Of a stretch of DNA of 11,720 nt, positions 1-5,851 are shown one piece after another (position 1 is the stretch's first letter; each line of letters opens with the position of its first letter). Source of the stretch: Clostridia bacterium (GTDB lineage Bacteria > Bacillota_A > Clostridia > Christensenellales > Aristaeellaceae); NCBI GenBank assembly GCA_017509065.1, contig JAFWQM010000084.1:1-11720 (forward strand), written 5' to 3'. The notes beneath the pieces were generated by a model. It was not told where the DNA came from, did not search any database, and worked only from the letters and a program-made list of their open reading frames with translations. A program made the position numbers and the translations under genes.

Positions 1-67
1 GAACCTGGGAAAGCCGGCATATCCAGCCGGTGGGTCTCCTCCATGCCTTGGAAATCAGGCATAGCAG
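1..67 (-). other. Unidentified structured stretch downstream of the tRNA
   Basis: Directly 3' of the tRNA-Gly on the minus strand, this stretch has two short hairpins: ATGCCT pairing with AGGCAT around an 8-nt loop (about 43-62) and CCGGC pairing with GCCGG around a 7-nt loop (about 14-30). Neither is followed by a T-run, so this is not an obvious tRNA terminator. I checked for a second tRNA, SRP RNA, tmRNA and 6S RNA and could not make any of them fit. It may be the start of a structured RNA cut by the window edge or simply the tRNA trailer. Confidence 0.25.
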
Positions 68-141
68 TGGAGCGGGTGATGGGAATCGAACCCACGTGGT
101 CAGCTTGGGAAGCTGAAGTTCTGCCATTGAACTACACCCGC
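68..141 (-). tRNA. tRNA-Gly, anticodon CCC
   Basis: On the minus strand the sequence folds as a complete cloverleaf. Acceptor GCGGGTG pairs with CACCCGC, the D stem is GTTC/GAAC, the anticodon stem is TCAGC/GCTGA with loop TTCCCAA, and the T arm carries loop TTCGATT. The anticodon at loop positions 3-5 is CCC, which reads the glycine codon GGG. The discriminator base is U and CCA is encoded at 68-70. This is the minor glycine isoacceptor, usually a single-copy gene that supplements the UCC and GCC tRNAs. A strong promoter lies just upstream, so it probably starts its own transcript. Confidence 0.97.
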
Positions 142-152
142 GCGCAATTGGT

Positions 153-181
153 ATTGTAACCAATTTTCCCTTGCTTGTCAA
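153..181 (-). promoter_or_regulatory. Near-consensus promoter of tRNA-Gly
   Basis: On the minus strand a perfect -35 TTGACA (176-181) and -10 TACAAT (153-158) are separated by exactly 17 bp, ending 11 bp before the tRNA 5' end. This is a textbook housekeeping-sigma promoter of the strength expected for a stable RNA. The -10 box is flanked by a perfect 7-bp inverted repeat, AATTGGT (146-152) and ACCAATT (159-165), which could be an operator or a chance symmetry. Confidence 0.88.
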
Positions 182-278
182 CACTTCCTAATAAAATTTT
201 CACACAATAGCCATAGTTCAGGCGTTTTTTCGTACCATTCGAGGTTTTACAGTTTTATTACACACTTTCCTCTGTCGG

Positions 279-560
279 CCCAAATTCCCCTTGAGAGCAA
301 TGCGGTCAATTTAAGGAGATGCATCATCAACCGAGAGAATTTTATAGTAAACAAGAAACAATGTCATCCTGAGCGCATCCGGACGCGAAGGATCTCCTTC
401 GTTTGTTTCCTATCAGTTGTTCGACGCTCCGCAAGGAGATCCTTCGCGACCGCTTCGCGGCGCTCAGGATGACATCGTTAATTGATTGATGATGATCTTA
501 TTTGTCAGTGAGACTTTTCTCTTAAATTGACGGCATTGCCCTCAATGGGAAGTCTTTGGG
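279..560. mobile_element. MITE-like palindromic repeat element
   Basis: The outer arms 279-315 and 521-560 are inverted copies: 34 of 37 aligned positions match, with one 3-nt gap. Inside sits a second inverted repeat. Its left arm (361-399) starts ATGTCATCCTGAGCG and ends GGATCTCCTT; its right arm (433-475) runs from AAGGAGATCC to CGCTCAGGATGACAT. The whole unit would fold as one long hairpin. It has no open reading frame and no transposase, which fits a non-autonomous miniature element or large REP-type repeat. From memory, the TCATCCTGAGCG / CGAAGGATC core resembles a dispersed repeat seen in many bacterial genomes; I cannot verify that here. I could not define a target-site duplication. 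Confidence 0.72.
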
Positions 561-705
561 GACGTTTCCTTTCCTTTTAACACTTTGTTCATTCATGCGT
601 TCGCCCTGAGGGTCATCTCCGCCTGCCGCCATTTCCGCTTCATGAGATGATGATAACTATTTTGCTCGAAACAACAGAACCTTTGGCGAATCATGTCAAA
701 GGGGC
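561..705. other. Gene-free spacer
   Basis: Between the repeat element and the deacetylase promoter I see no credible gene, RNA or strong hairpin. Together with the repeat and the 5' region of the deacetylase gene, this accounts for the gene-free stretch left of 816. Confidence 0.4.
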
Positions 706-734
706 TTCTAATGCCGCGTCAAACCGGATATAAT
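706..734 (+). promoter_or_regulatory. Putative promoter of deacetylase-SSB operon
   Basis: A perfect -10 TATAAT lies at 729-734, with a weak -35-like TTCTAA at 706-711 and a 17-bp spacer. It would give a 5' leader of about 75 nt before the start at 816. The poor -35 leaves open dependence on an activator; the B. subtilis relative pdaB is a sporulation gene, but I see no clear sporulation-sigma consensus here. Confidence 0.5.
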
Positions 735-772
735 ACCATTGCGCTTGTCCACGGGGCTTCCGCTTCTATCCG

Positions 773-802
773 CTTCCCGGCCCGCATAGAATAGCCGGGA
801 AG
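773..802 (+). promoter_or_regulatory. Leader hairpin touching the ribosome binding site
   Basis: CTTCCCGGC (773-781) pairs perfectly with GCCGGGAAG (794-802) around a 12-nt loop. The last stem bases abut the Shine-Dalgarno tract AGGGAGG (801-807) of the deacetylase gene, which starts at 816. The 9-bp GC-rich stem would take the first two bases of that tract and crowd ribosome access. No T-run follows, so it is not a terminator. A regulatory role is inference. Confidence 0.4.
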
Positions 803-815
803 GGAGGCGGGAGTC

Positions 816-1616
816 ATGATAAAACGAACGGAACGCGCTGCGGCTGGGCCGAAAAAGCGCTGGGCCGCGGGCACGCTGCTGGCGGTGCTGCTGCTTGGCG
901 CGGTAAGCGCGGCGTATGTTTCCAATACGCGCACGGCGGAAGTGCTGGCCCGGAAGCGGGAGCTGCCCGTGTATTCGGTGGACAGGAACGACGGGAAAAT
1001 CGCCATCAGTTTCGACGCGGCCTGGGGCGGGGACAAAACATTAAAAATATTGGATATCCTGGATGAAAATAAGGTCAAGGCGACGTTCTTTTTGGTGGAC
1101 ATCTGGACCCAGCGTTTCCCGGAACTGGTGAAGGAAATCGCCGCGCGGGGCCATGAGATCGGCAACCATTCCACCACGCATCCAAAGATGAGCGCCCTCA
1201 GCCGGGAAAGGATCGCCCAGGAGCTGGAAACCATGAGCGCGAATGTCGCAAAGCTAATCGGCCAGCGCCCGACGCTCTTCCGCCCGCCGTACGGCGATTA
1301 TAACAACGACGTGGTGCTGACCGCCCGGGCAAACGGCTACGAGGTGATCCAGTGGAGCGTGGACTCTCTGGACTGGAAAAACAAAGGCGTGCAGCCCCTC
1401 ATCGACCGGGCCACAAAAAACGTAAAAAGCGGCGATATCGTGCTGTTCCACAACGATTCCCAGTATATCGTGGACGCGCTGCCCGCCGTGCTCAAAAGTT
1501 ATCGGGAGCAGGGTTTCACTGTGGGGCCGGTGTCCCAGGTGCTGCTGCCCGGACAGACAACCATAGATCCGCAGGGAAAACAGCATCCCGCGGCCACGAC
1601 AGTACCGGAGGTGTGA
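816..1616 (+). CDS. Membrane-anchored polysaccharide deacetylase (NodB domain, PdaB-like)
   Basis: This 266-aa protein has a basic N-terminus and a hydrophobic segment at about 17-37, which should anchor it in the membrane with the catalytic domain outside. A NodB-type deacetylase domain fills about 60-240. Visible motifs are SFDAAWGG (64-71, catalytic-base Asp67), the metal-binding HSTTHP (118-123), RPPYG (156-160), DSLDW (183-187) and IVLFHND (208-214). Family members remove N-acetyl groups from peptidoglycan or other sugars using a divalent metal. The second motif-1 aspartate of classical enzymes is Ala68; the FDxxWG form is characteristic of the PdaB/YbaN sporulation branch, so this is probably its subfamily. 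The true substrate is unknown. The ATG has a good Shine-Dalgarno tract (AGGGAGG) 8 nt upstream. The stop lies 8 nt before the next gene, whose ribosome binding site is inside this reading frame. Confidence 0.9.
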   Translation: MIKRTERAAAGPKKRWAAGTLLAVLLLGAVSAAYVSNTRTAEVLARKRELPVYSVDRNDGKIAISFDAAWGGDKTLKILDILDENKVKATFFLVDIWTQRFPELVKEIAARGHEIGNHSTTHPKMSALSRERIAQELETMSANVAKLIGQRPTLFRPPYGDYNNDVVLTARANGYEVIQWSVDSLDWKNKGVQPLIDRATKNVKSGDIVLFHNDSQYIVDALPAVLKSYREQGFTVGPVSQVLLPGQTTIDPQGKQHPAATTVPEV

Positions 1617-1624
1617 AATCAGAC

Positions 1625-2281
1625 ATGGATACGGAAAACAACCAGCTTACCCTTTGCGGCGTGATCGAAAACGCGCCAGTCCTGGATCATGAAGTGTTCG
1701 GCGAAAACTTTTACCGCATGGATATCCGCGTGCCGCGGCTCTCGGGAGCGAACGATGTTCTGCCCGTCACAGTTTCGGAACGGCTCATGAACAGCCAGGT
1801 GACGCCCGGCGTGCGCATTGCGATTCACGGGCAGCTCCGCTCCTACAATAAAGTGCTGGGCGGAGCGGGTCGGCTGCTTTTGACTGCGTTCGCTCAGCGG
1901 CTGCTTCCGCCGGATGACGACGAAAATCCGAACACCATCCGCCTGGTCGGCGCGATCTGCAAACCGCCTTCCTTCCGTACCACACCCTTCGGACGCGAAA
2001 TCGCCGACCTGATGCTGGCTGTAAACCGTGCCTTCGGCAAGAGCGATTACATTCCCTGCATCGCCTGGGGCCGCACCGCGCGCTTTGCCGCCGGGCTGAC
2101 CGTGGGCGACAAGCTGGAGGTGCAGGGCAGGTTCCAAAGCCGGGAATACCAGAAGCAGATGCCCGACGGAACAGTGATCAACCGCATGGCTTACGAGGTG
2201 TCGCTAAGCCGGCTCACCTGTTTAAAAGACATGCCGCTCCATATCCAGCCGGTGATGGAACGGGAAAACGCCCTGCAGTGA
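1625..2281 (+). CDS. Single-stranded DNA-binding protein relative with two OB folds
   Basis: This 218-aa protein appears to be two OB-fold domains in tandem: a diverged one at about 7-93 and a clearer SSB-like one at about 104-199. The second carries RLVGAICKPP, the strand pattern around PFGREIADLMLAVNR, DYIPCIAWGRTARFA and a VQGRFQSREY strand, as in bacterial SSB. Such proteins bind single-stranded DNA during replication, repair or uptake. Unlike housekeeping SSB, it has no glycine-rich linker and no acidic C-terminal tip for partner proteins; it ends MERENALQ. The chosen ATG has GGAGGTG (1607-1613) 11 nt upstream, inside the end of the deacetylase gene, so the two are probably translationally coupled. 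An upstream in-frame extension to 1352 is rejected because it overlaps the deacetylase. It is more likely an accessory SSB than the main one. Confidence 0.82.
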   Translation: MDTENNQLTLCGVIENAPVLDHEVFGENFYRMDIRVPRLSGANDVLPVTVSERLMNSQVTPGVRIAIHGQLRSYNKVLGGAGRLLLTAFAQRLLPPDDDENPNTIRLVGAICKPPSFRTTPFGREIADLMLAVNRAFGKSDYIPCIAWGRTARFAAGLTVGDKLEVQGRFQSREYQKQMPDGTVINRMAYEVSLSRLTCLKDMPLHIQPVMERENALQ

Positions 2282-2289
2282 AAACGAAA

Positions 2290-2343
2290 AGAACAGCCAT
2301 TTCACGCTTCAATGACAAAGCGGAAATGGCTGTTCTCTGTTAT
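2290..2343. terminator. Bidirectional terminator between convergent genes
   Basis: The 14-bp perfect stem AGAACAGCCATTTC (2290-2303) / GAAATGGCTGTTCT (2323-2336) is extended by an inner CGCTT/AAGCG stem with one bulged A, giving about 19 base pairs. A T-rich tail (TTATTTTATT) follows on the plus strand, and TTTTCGTTTTC follows on the minus strand. It sits between the stops at 2281 (plus) and 2358 (minus), so it should end both transcripts. Confidence 0.88.
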
Positions 2344-2357
2344 TTTATTCTATTTGC

Positions 2358-3089
2358 TTATTCAGCGGCTTTCACAGCGATGACATGGGGCTGCGCGCCG
2401 TTGTACCAGTACAGGAAGCCTTCCAGGTCGATCTTGTCGCCAATGTTCAGCTGGGTCACAGCCTGATACACATCGGAGCTTTCGCCGCACAGGTAGCTTT
2501 CCACGGTAAAGGAGTACACAGCGCCGTTCACTTCGACGTCGAAGTACAGGTCGTTGTTGTTGCCGGCAGCGCCGGAGCCGTCCCAGTTATAGAGGAACGC
2601 AGCGTCATTGCCGGCGGCGTCTTTCTTGGCCACCACGGTGGCGCCCTTCACGGCGATCAGCTCGTTCTGGTGGGCAATCAGGTCATCGGTGCCCAGCAGG
2701 GCGGTCACGTCCAGGGCTTCGGGGATGAAAGGATCGGCTTCCAGGATTTCATAGGTGGCGTCGGTGATTTCCACTTCGCCGGCCCATTCAGCCTTGTAGC
2801 CGGTCACGCGGATCTTAACGCCGGGCAGGAGCAGTTCATAGTCTTTCAGGCTCATGGGCAGGTTGTAGAGGAAGTAAGCGCCGTCTTCGGCCTGGGTGTA
2901 GATGGTGGCGTTGCCAACGCCGTTGTTTTCCCACCAGCCCTGCTTGGCCTGGACATAGGTTTCCACGGTCACTTCGGTTTCCAGTTCGGCAGCAACGTAA
3001 TCTTCATGGGTCATCACGCCTTCGGCCAGCGCGGCGAACGCGCACACGGCCAGCGACAGGACAAGAACCAGCGCAAGAATCTTTTTCAT
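2358..3089 (-). CDS. Small secreted protein with two probable OB-like units, function unknown
   Basis: This 243-aa protein starts with a classic signal peptide: MKK, a hydrophobic core at 4-19 and an ALA site at 20-22, so mature export is expected. The mature part is acidic and beta-rich. Two similar units can be seen: about 37-117, with TVETYVQAK, an ATIYTQAEDGAYFLYNL strand pair and PGVKIRVTGYKAEW; and about 140-241, with LIAVKGATVVAKK, LYFDVEVNGAVYSFTV and IGDKIDLEGFLYWY. The 'G-x-x-I-x-V-x-G' strand before each end suggests OB-type folds, as in secreted nucleic-acid- or ligand-binding domains. I know of no assigned function. The ATG at 3089 is chosen over an upstream in-frame start because it follows AAGGAGA with good spacing, opens the signal peptide, and lies below a promoter that the longer frame would overlap. 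It is transcribed alone and shares a terminator with the convergent SSB gene. Confidence 0.85.
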   Translation of the reverse strand: MKKILALVLVLSLAVCAFAALAEGVMTHEDYVAAELETEVTVETYVQAKQGWWENNGVGNATIYTQAEDGAYFLYNLPMSLKDYELLLPGVKIRVTGYKAEWAGEVEITDATYEILEADPFIPEALDVTALLGTDDLIAHQNELIAVKGATVVAKKDAAGNDAAFLYNWDGSGAAGNNNDLYFDVEVNGAVYSFTVESYLCGESSDVYQAVTQLNIGDKIDLEGFLYWYNGAQPHVIAVKAAE

Positions 3090-3126
3090 GTTTTCTTCTC
3101 CTTTTGATTTTTTGGGAACCATCTGT

Positions 3127-3155
3127 ATTATACAAAAAAAATCGGATAAAGTAAA
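3127..3155 (-). promoter_or_regulatory. Promoter of the secreted OB-like protein gene
   Basis: On the minus strand a -35 TTTACT (3150-3155) and a perfect -10 TATAAT (3127-3132) are 17 bp apart. The -10 ends 37 bp before the start codon, giving a short leader with the AAGGAGA ribosome binding site. This supports the start at 3089 and constitutive expression. Confidence 0.8.
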
Positions 3156-3340
3156 GCGTTCGGTGAGGATTTTGTTAAAACTGTTGTTTTTATTCGTTAC
3201 CAACCAGGTATCAATGTTTTTAACAGAAGGTTACGATGGGGCCGCGGAGGCCCCAGCGGTCTCTTTGTTGGTTTATATATAGCTGAATGTTAACGGGATT
3301 CAGCCTGCAAACTATAACTGAAAATTATCTTTTTGATTCA
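3156..3340. other. Divergent intergenic spacer with two small hairpins
   Basis: This spacer lies between the divergent promoters at 3127-3155 (minus) and 3341-3369 (plus). It holds a GC-rich hairpin GGGGCC/GGCCCC (3238-3254) and a 7-bp hairpin GCTGAAT/ATTCAGC (3282-3304). Neither has a T-run. I see no gene here; the short frame read through 3088-3282 has no ribosome binding site. Confidence 0.4.
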
Positions 3341-3369
3341 TTGCCAATGAGGGAAGTGAATGGTATAAT
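3341..3369 (+). promoter_or_regulatory. Promoter of permease-dnaD-dnaI operon
   Basis: A -35 TTGCCA (3341-3346) and a perfect -10 TATAAT (3364-3369) are separated by 17 bp. Transcription would begin near 3376, leaving a leader of about 95 nt before the permease start at 3472. Confidence 0.82.
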
Positions 3370-3375
3370 ACGGGT

Positions 3376-3447
3376 GAGCGCGCAGGAGCGCGGCGTCCGG
3401 AACGGGTGGACGCCGATCATCATGGAATCATATGATGATTCCATTTT
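3376..3447 (+). promoter_or_regulatory. Structured leader with competing hairpins, possible attenuator
   Basis: After the promoter the leader folds into an 8-bp GC-rich hairpin, CGGCGTCC (3391-3398) / GGACGCCG (3408-3415). Two mutually exclusive hairpins follow: ATCATCAT (3416-3423) / ATGATGAT (3432-3439), and TGGAATCAT (3423-3431) / ATGATTCCA (3435-3443). The second is directly followed by TTTT (3444-3447), as in a weak intrinsic terminator. The ribosome binding site lies downstream at about 3455-3460. Alternative folds plus a U-run look like an attenuator or small riboswitch, but I do not recognise a known class, and the terminator stem is AT-rich and short. Confidence 0.42.
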
Positions 3448-3471
3448 CCAAAGAAAAGGATCTTAGACCGA

Positions 3472-4383
3472 ATGAACAATCCGTCCGCAAGGCATGAACT
3501 GCGCTGCGCTTTTCTCCTTTTTTTAACTGCCGCCATCTGGGGTTTTGCCATGGCATTCCAGCGGGAGGGCAGCCGCTATCTGCAGCCGTTTACCTTTAAC
3601 GCCGCCCGCTATACAGTGGGCATTGTCTCCCTTTTGCCGCTGCTGCTTAGGGAAATCAAAGCCACCGGAAAACCGCTGACAAAAAAGGAAGCGCTGAAAG
3701 GCGCTGTTCAGGGCCTTGTATTGTTTCTGGCCTCGTTCCTGCAGCAATCCGCAGTGGGCGAAGCCGGGGCTGGAAAAGCCGGATTCCTCACCGCGCTGTA
3801 TGTGGTCATGGTGCCGGCGCTCGGCGCGCTCATCGGCAAGCGCACGCAGATCACCACCTGGCTGGCGCTGCTGGCAGCGCTGCCCGCGCTGTATCTGCTG
3901 TGTGTCCCGGCAGGCGAAAGATTCACGCTCGCCGCTTCCGATTCCGTTCTGCTGCTGAGCAGCGTGGTGTGGGCAGTGCAGATTCTGTGTATGGATCGTT
4001 TCGTCCAATCGGTGTCGCCGCTGAAGCTGTGCACCATGCAGTTCATTTCCGCGGTGATGCTGAACTGGATTTTTGCCTTTGTCTTTGAGCATCCGTCCAG
4101 GGACAGCCTGTTTCAGGCAATGATTCCCATTTTATACACCGGCGTCATGTCTACGGGCGTCGGGTATCTGTTCCAGGCCATGGGCCAGAAGGGCTGCCGC
4201 CCGGCGTTCGCCGCGCTGATCATGAGCCTGGAATCGGTGTTCTGCGTGATCGCCGGGGCAGTGATGCTGGGAGAAAGGATGAACGCGCGGGGATACATCG
4301 GATGCGCGCTGATGCTCGCCGCGGTGCTCATCGCGCAGGCGGGCGGATTATTGCGTTTGAAAGGAGGCAGTGGGCGTGTTTGA
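3472..4383 (+). CDS. DMT-superfamily permease (EamA family)
   Basis: This 303-aa, very hydrophobic protein has two internally related halves of about five membrane helices each (roughly 11-140 and 150-294), the normal EamA layout and length. Family hallmarks are the N-terminal helix TAAIWGFAMAFQREG, FNAARYTVG at the start of helix 2, and LGERMNARGYIGCALMLAAVLIA near the C-terminus, which matches the typical 'LGE.....Q..G..LI..GV' signature. EamA proteins export or import small metabolites such as amino acids, nucleosides or purines; the substrate cannot be read from sequence. The ribosome binding site (AAAAGGA) is about 11 nt from the ATG, so it may be weakly translated. Its last codons overlap the start of the DnaD-like gene, which makes it the first gene of the operon. 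Confidence 0.9.
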   Translation: MNNPSARHELRCAFLLFLTAAIWGFAMAFQREGSRYLQPFTFNAARYTVGIVSLLPLLLREIKATGKPLTKKEALKGAVQGLVLFLASFLQQSAVGEAGAGKAGFLTALYVVMVPALGALIGKRTQITTWLALLAALPALYLLCVPAGERFTLAASDSVLLLSSVVWAVQILCMDRFVQSVSPLKLCTMQFISAVMLNWIFAFVFEHPSRDSLFQAMIPILYTGVMSTGVGYLFQAMGQKGCRPAFAALIMSLESVFCVIAGAVMLGERMNARGYIGCALMLAAVLIAQAGGLLRLKGGSGRV

Positions 4384-5851
4384 ATTTGATCAGGGCGCGC
4401 TTTCCTATGGCGTGACCCCCCTGGAAAACCGCTTCCTTCTGGATTATCTGCCCGCCGCCAAGGGTGATTATATCAAGGTGTATCTGTGGGGGCTGTTTGC
4501 CTGCGCGCAGAAAGGGCCGGACTATACTTTGAAGGAAATGGCGGAGGAGATTTTTCTCTCCGTTCCCGAGATCGAAGCCGCCCTGCGGTACTGGGAGCGT
4601 CGGGGACTGGTGACACAGCTGAGTGACGACCCGCCGCGATATCGATTCTATTCTCCCGCCCAGCGGGCTCAGACGCCTATTGAAACGAGCGTCGATACGG
4701 AGTATGTGGGGTTTGCGGAAGCAGTGTACGCCGCGTTCGGAGACAGGCGGAAGGTCATCCCCTCCGAAATATCGCTGGCCTGGGAATGGGTGCAGGATGT
4801 CGGCTTGCCGCCCGAAGCGGTGCTGATGCTGCTGCATCACTGCATGGCGCAGAAGGGGCCGAATTTTTCCTTCAAGGCCGCGGAGAAGCTGGCCGTGCGC
4901 ATGAAGGAAGCCGGCGTCGTCACTCCAGACGACGCGGAAAGCTTTCTGCAGCACAATCAAACGGTGCATGACGGTGTCAGGAAAGTGCTGTCCCGCATGG
5001 GCAAGCGCCGTCTCTCCACCGACGATGAACTGGCGCTGTATGAAAAATGGGTCACGGACTGGCAGTTCCAGCCCCAGGCCATTCTGGACGCGTGCCGGGA
5101 AATGACCAGCGGCGATCCGTCCTTCAAATATCTGGACAAAATCCTGGAGGGGCTTAGGAACCGCAGCGAAGCCCGCACAGGCGAGCAGGTAGCAAAGCGG
5201 CTGGAGGAGGAGGAGCGGCAGAAGAGCCTGGCGCAGGAAGTGTTTTCCCGCCTCGGCGTGCGCCTGTCCGGCCCGGCAGCGGGCCGGGAATACCAGGCGC
5301 TGCTGGAAATCCAGCCCCACGGCGTGCTGCTGCTTGCCGCGGACGAATGCAGAAGAAAGAGCTGGAACCTGGAAGAAATGCACGCGCTCTTGGAGCGGTG
5401 GAAAGGAAAGGGCCTGACCACGGAAGAAGCTGTGCGCGAATACCTGGACAAGCGCCGCGGGCTGGAAATGCTGCTGCGGGAAGTGTTTGAATCCTGCGGC
5501 CACCGCGGAAAACCCACCGCAGCTGATCTAATATTGTACAATAAATGGCACAGCTGGGGCTATAACCAGGAAATGATCTGCGCCGCCGCCGAACAGGCGC
5601 GCAACGCCGAAGGCGGGAAAATCCCATATCTCGACAAAGTGCTGGAAGCCTGGCACGAAGCGGGCATCAGCGACATCGCCCAGGTGCAGGCCAGAAAAAA
5701 GTCCGAAAAAAAGAAAACCGTATCCGAGCAGCAGTACACCCAGCGGCATTACACCGAGGAAGAGCTGCTGGCCGTTTCGGACGACTTGATTGAGGAAGCG
5801 AGGAAGTATCGTGGAAAATCCGGTATGGAATCAGGTACTGGCAGCGTTTGA
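4376..5851 (+). CDS. DnaD-like replication initiation/restart protein
   Basis: This 491-aa protein resembles DnaD-family primosome proteins, which bind DNA and recruit the helicase loader in Firmicutes. The N-terminal part (about 1-95) looks like a winged-helix DnaD N-domain: YIKVYLWGLFACAQ, then TLKEMAEEIFLSVPEIEAALRYWERRGLV. Helical DnaB_2-like modules follow at about 200-265 (ending FKYLDKILEGL) and 365-430 (ending IPYLDKVLEAWHEAG), with weaker related units at 115-195 and 285-355. The tail 456-480 has the Q-R-x-Y...EEEL pattern common at the end of these proteins. At 491 aa it is about twice the length of B. subtilis DnaD because of the extra modules. GTG at 4376 is preferred over GTG at 4370: AAGGAGG (4361-4367) is 8 nt from the former and only 2 nt from the latter. 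It overlaps the permease stop by 8 nt and the next gene by 41 nt. Confidence 0.87.
   Translation: MFEFDQGALSYGVTPLENRFLLDYLPAAKGDYIKVYLWGLFACAQKGPDYTLKEMAEEIFLSVPEIEAALRYWERRGLVTQLSDDPPRYRFYSPAQRAQTPIETSVDTEYVGFAEAVYAAFGDRRKVIPSEISLAWEWVQDVGLPPEAVLMLLHHCMAQKGPNFSFKAAEKLAVRMKEAGVVTPDDAESFLQHNQTVHDGVRKVLSRMGKRRLSTDDELALYEKWVTDWQFQPQAILDACREMTSGDPSFKYLDKILEGLRNRSEARTGEQVAKRLEEEERQKSLAQEVFSRLGVRLSGPAAGREYQALLEIQPHGVLLLAADECRRKSWNLEEMHALLERWKGKGLTTEEAVREYLDKRRGLEMLLREVFESCGHRGKPTAADLILYNKWHSWGYNQEMICAAAEQARNAEGGKIPYLDKVLEAWHEAGISDIAQVQARKKSEKKKTVSEQQYTQRHYTEEELLAVSDDLIEEARKYRGKSGMESGTGSV

Noticed and set aside
1..67. A second tRNA, possibly with a long variable arm or tRNA-Sec, because the minus strand ends in CCCAGGTTC, which resembles a T arm.
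   Set aside because: The distance from any anticodon-like stem is too long, no D arm exists, and the hairpin loops are the wrong size.
64..141. An integration site at the tRNA-Gly gene used by a mobile element.
   Set aside because: No integrase gene and no repeated copy of the tRNA 3' end are present in the window; the nearby palindromic repeat is on the promoter side of the tRNA.
1352..1624. A longer form of the SSB relative starting at 1352.
   Set aside because: The extension overlaps the conserved part of the deacetylase gene in another frame and reads as basic low-quality sequence; the ATG at 1625 has its own ribosome binding site and gives an SSB-like start.
2385..3107. A 240-codon plus-strand frame opposite the small secreted protein gene.
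   Set aside because: It is a shadow rich in His, Val and Gly; the minus-strand gene has promoter, ribosome binding site, signal peptide and terminator.
3370..3471. Guanidine (mini-ykkC) or other known riboswitch before the permease, because an ACGG occurs in one hairpin loop.
   Set aside because: Only one of the two required ACGR loops is present and the spacing does not fit; no conserved core of TPP, SAM, preQ1 or ykkC classes is visible.
4328..5503. A 391-codon minus-strand open frame opposite the DnaD-like gene.
   Set aside because: Its composition is that of an antisense reading of a GC-rich gene. The plus-strand frame has recognisable DnaD-type modules and a strong ribosome binding site.
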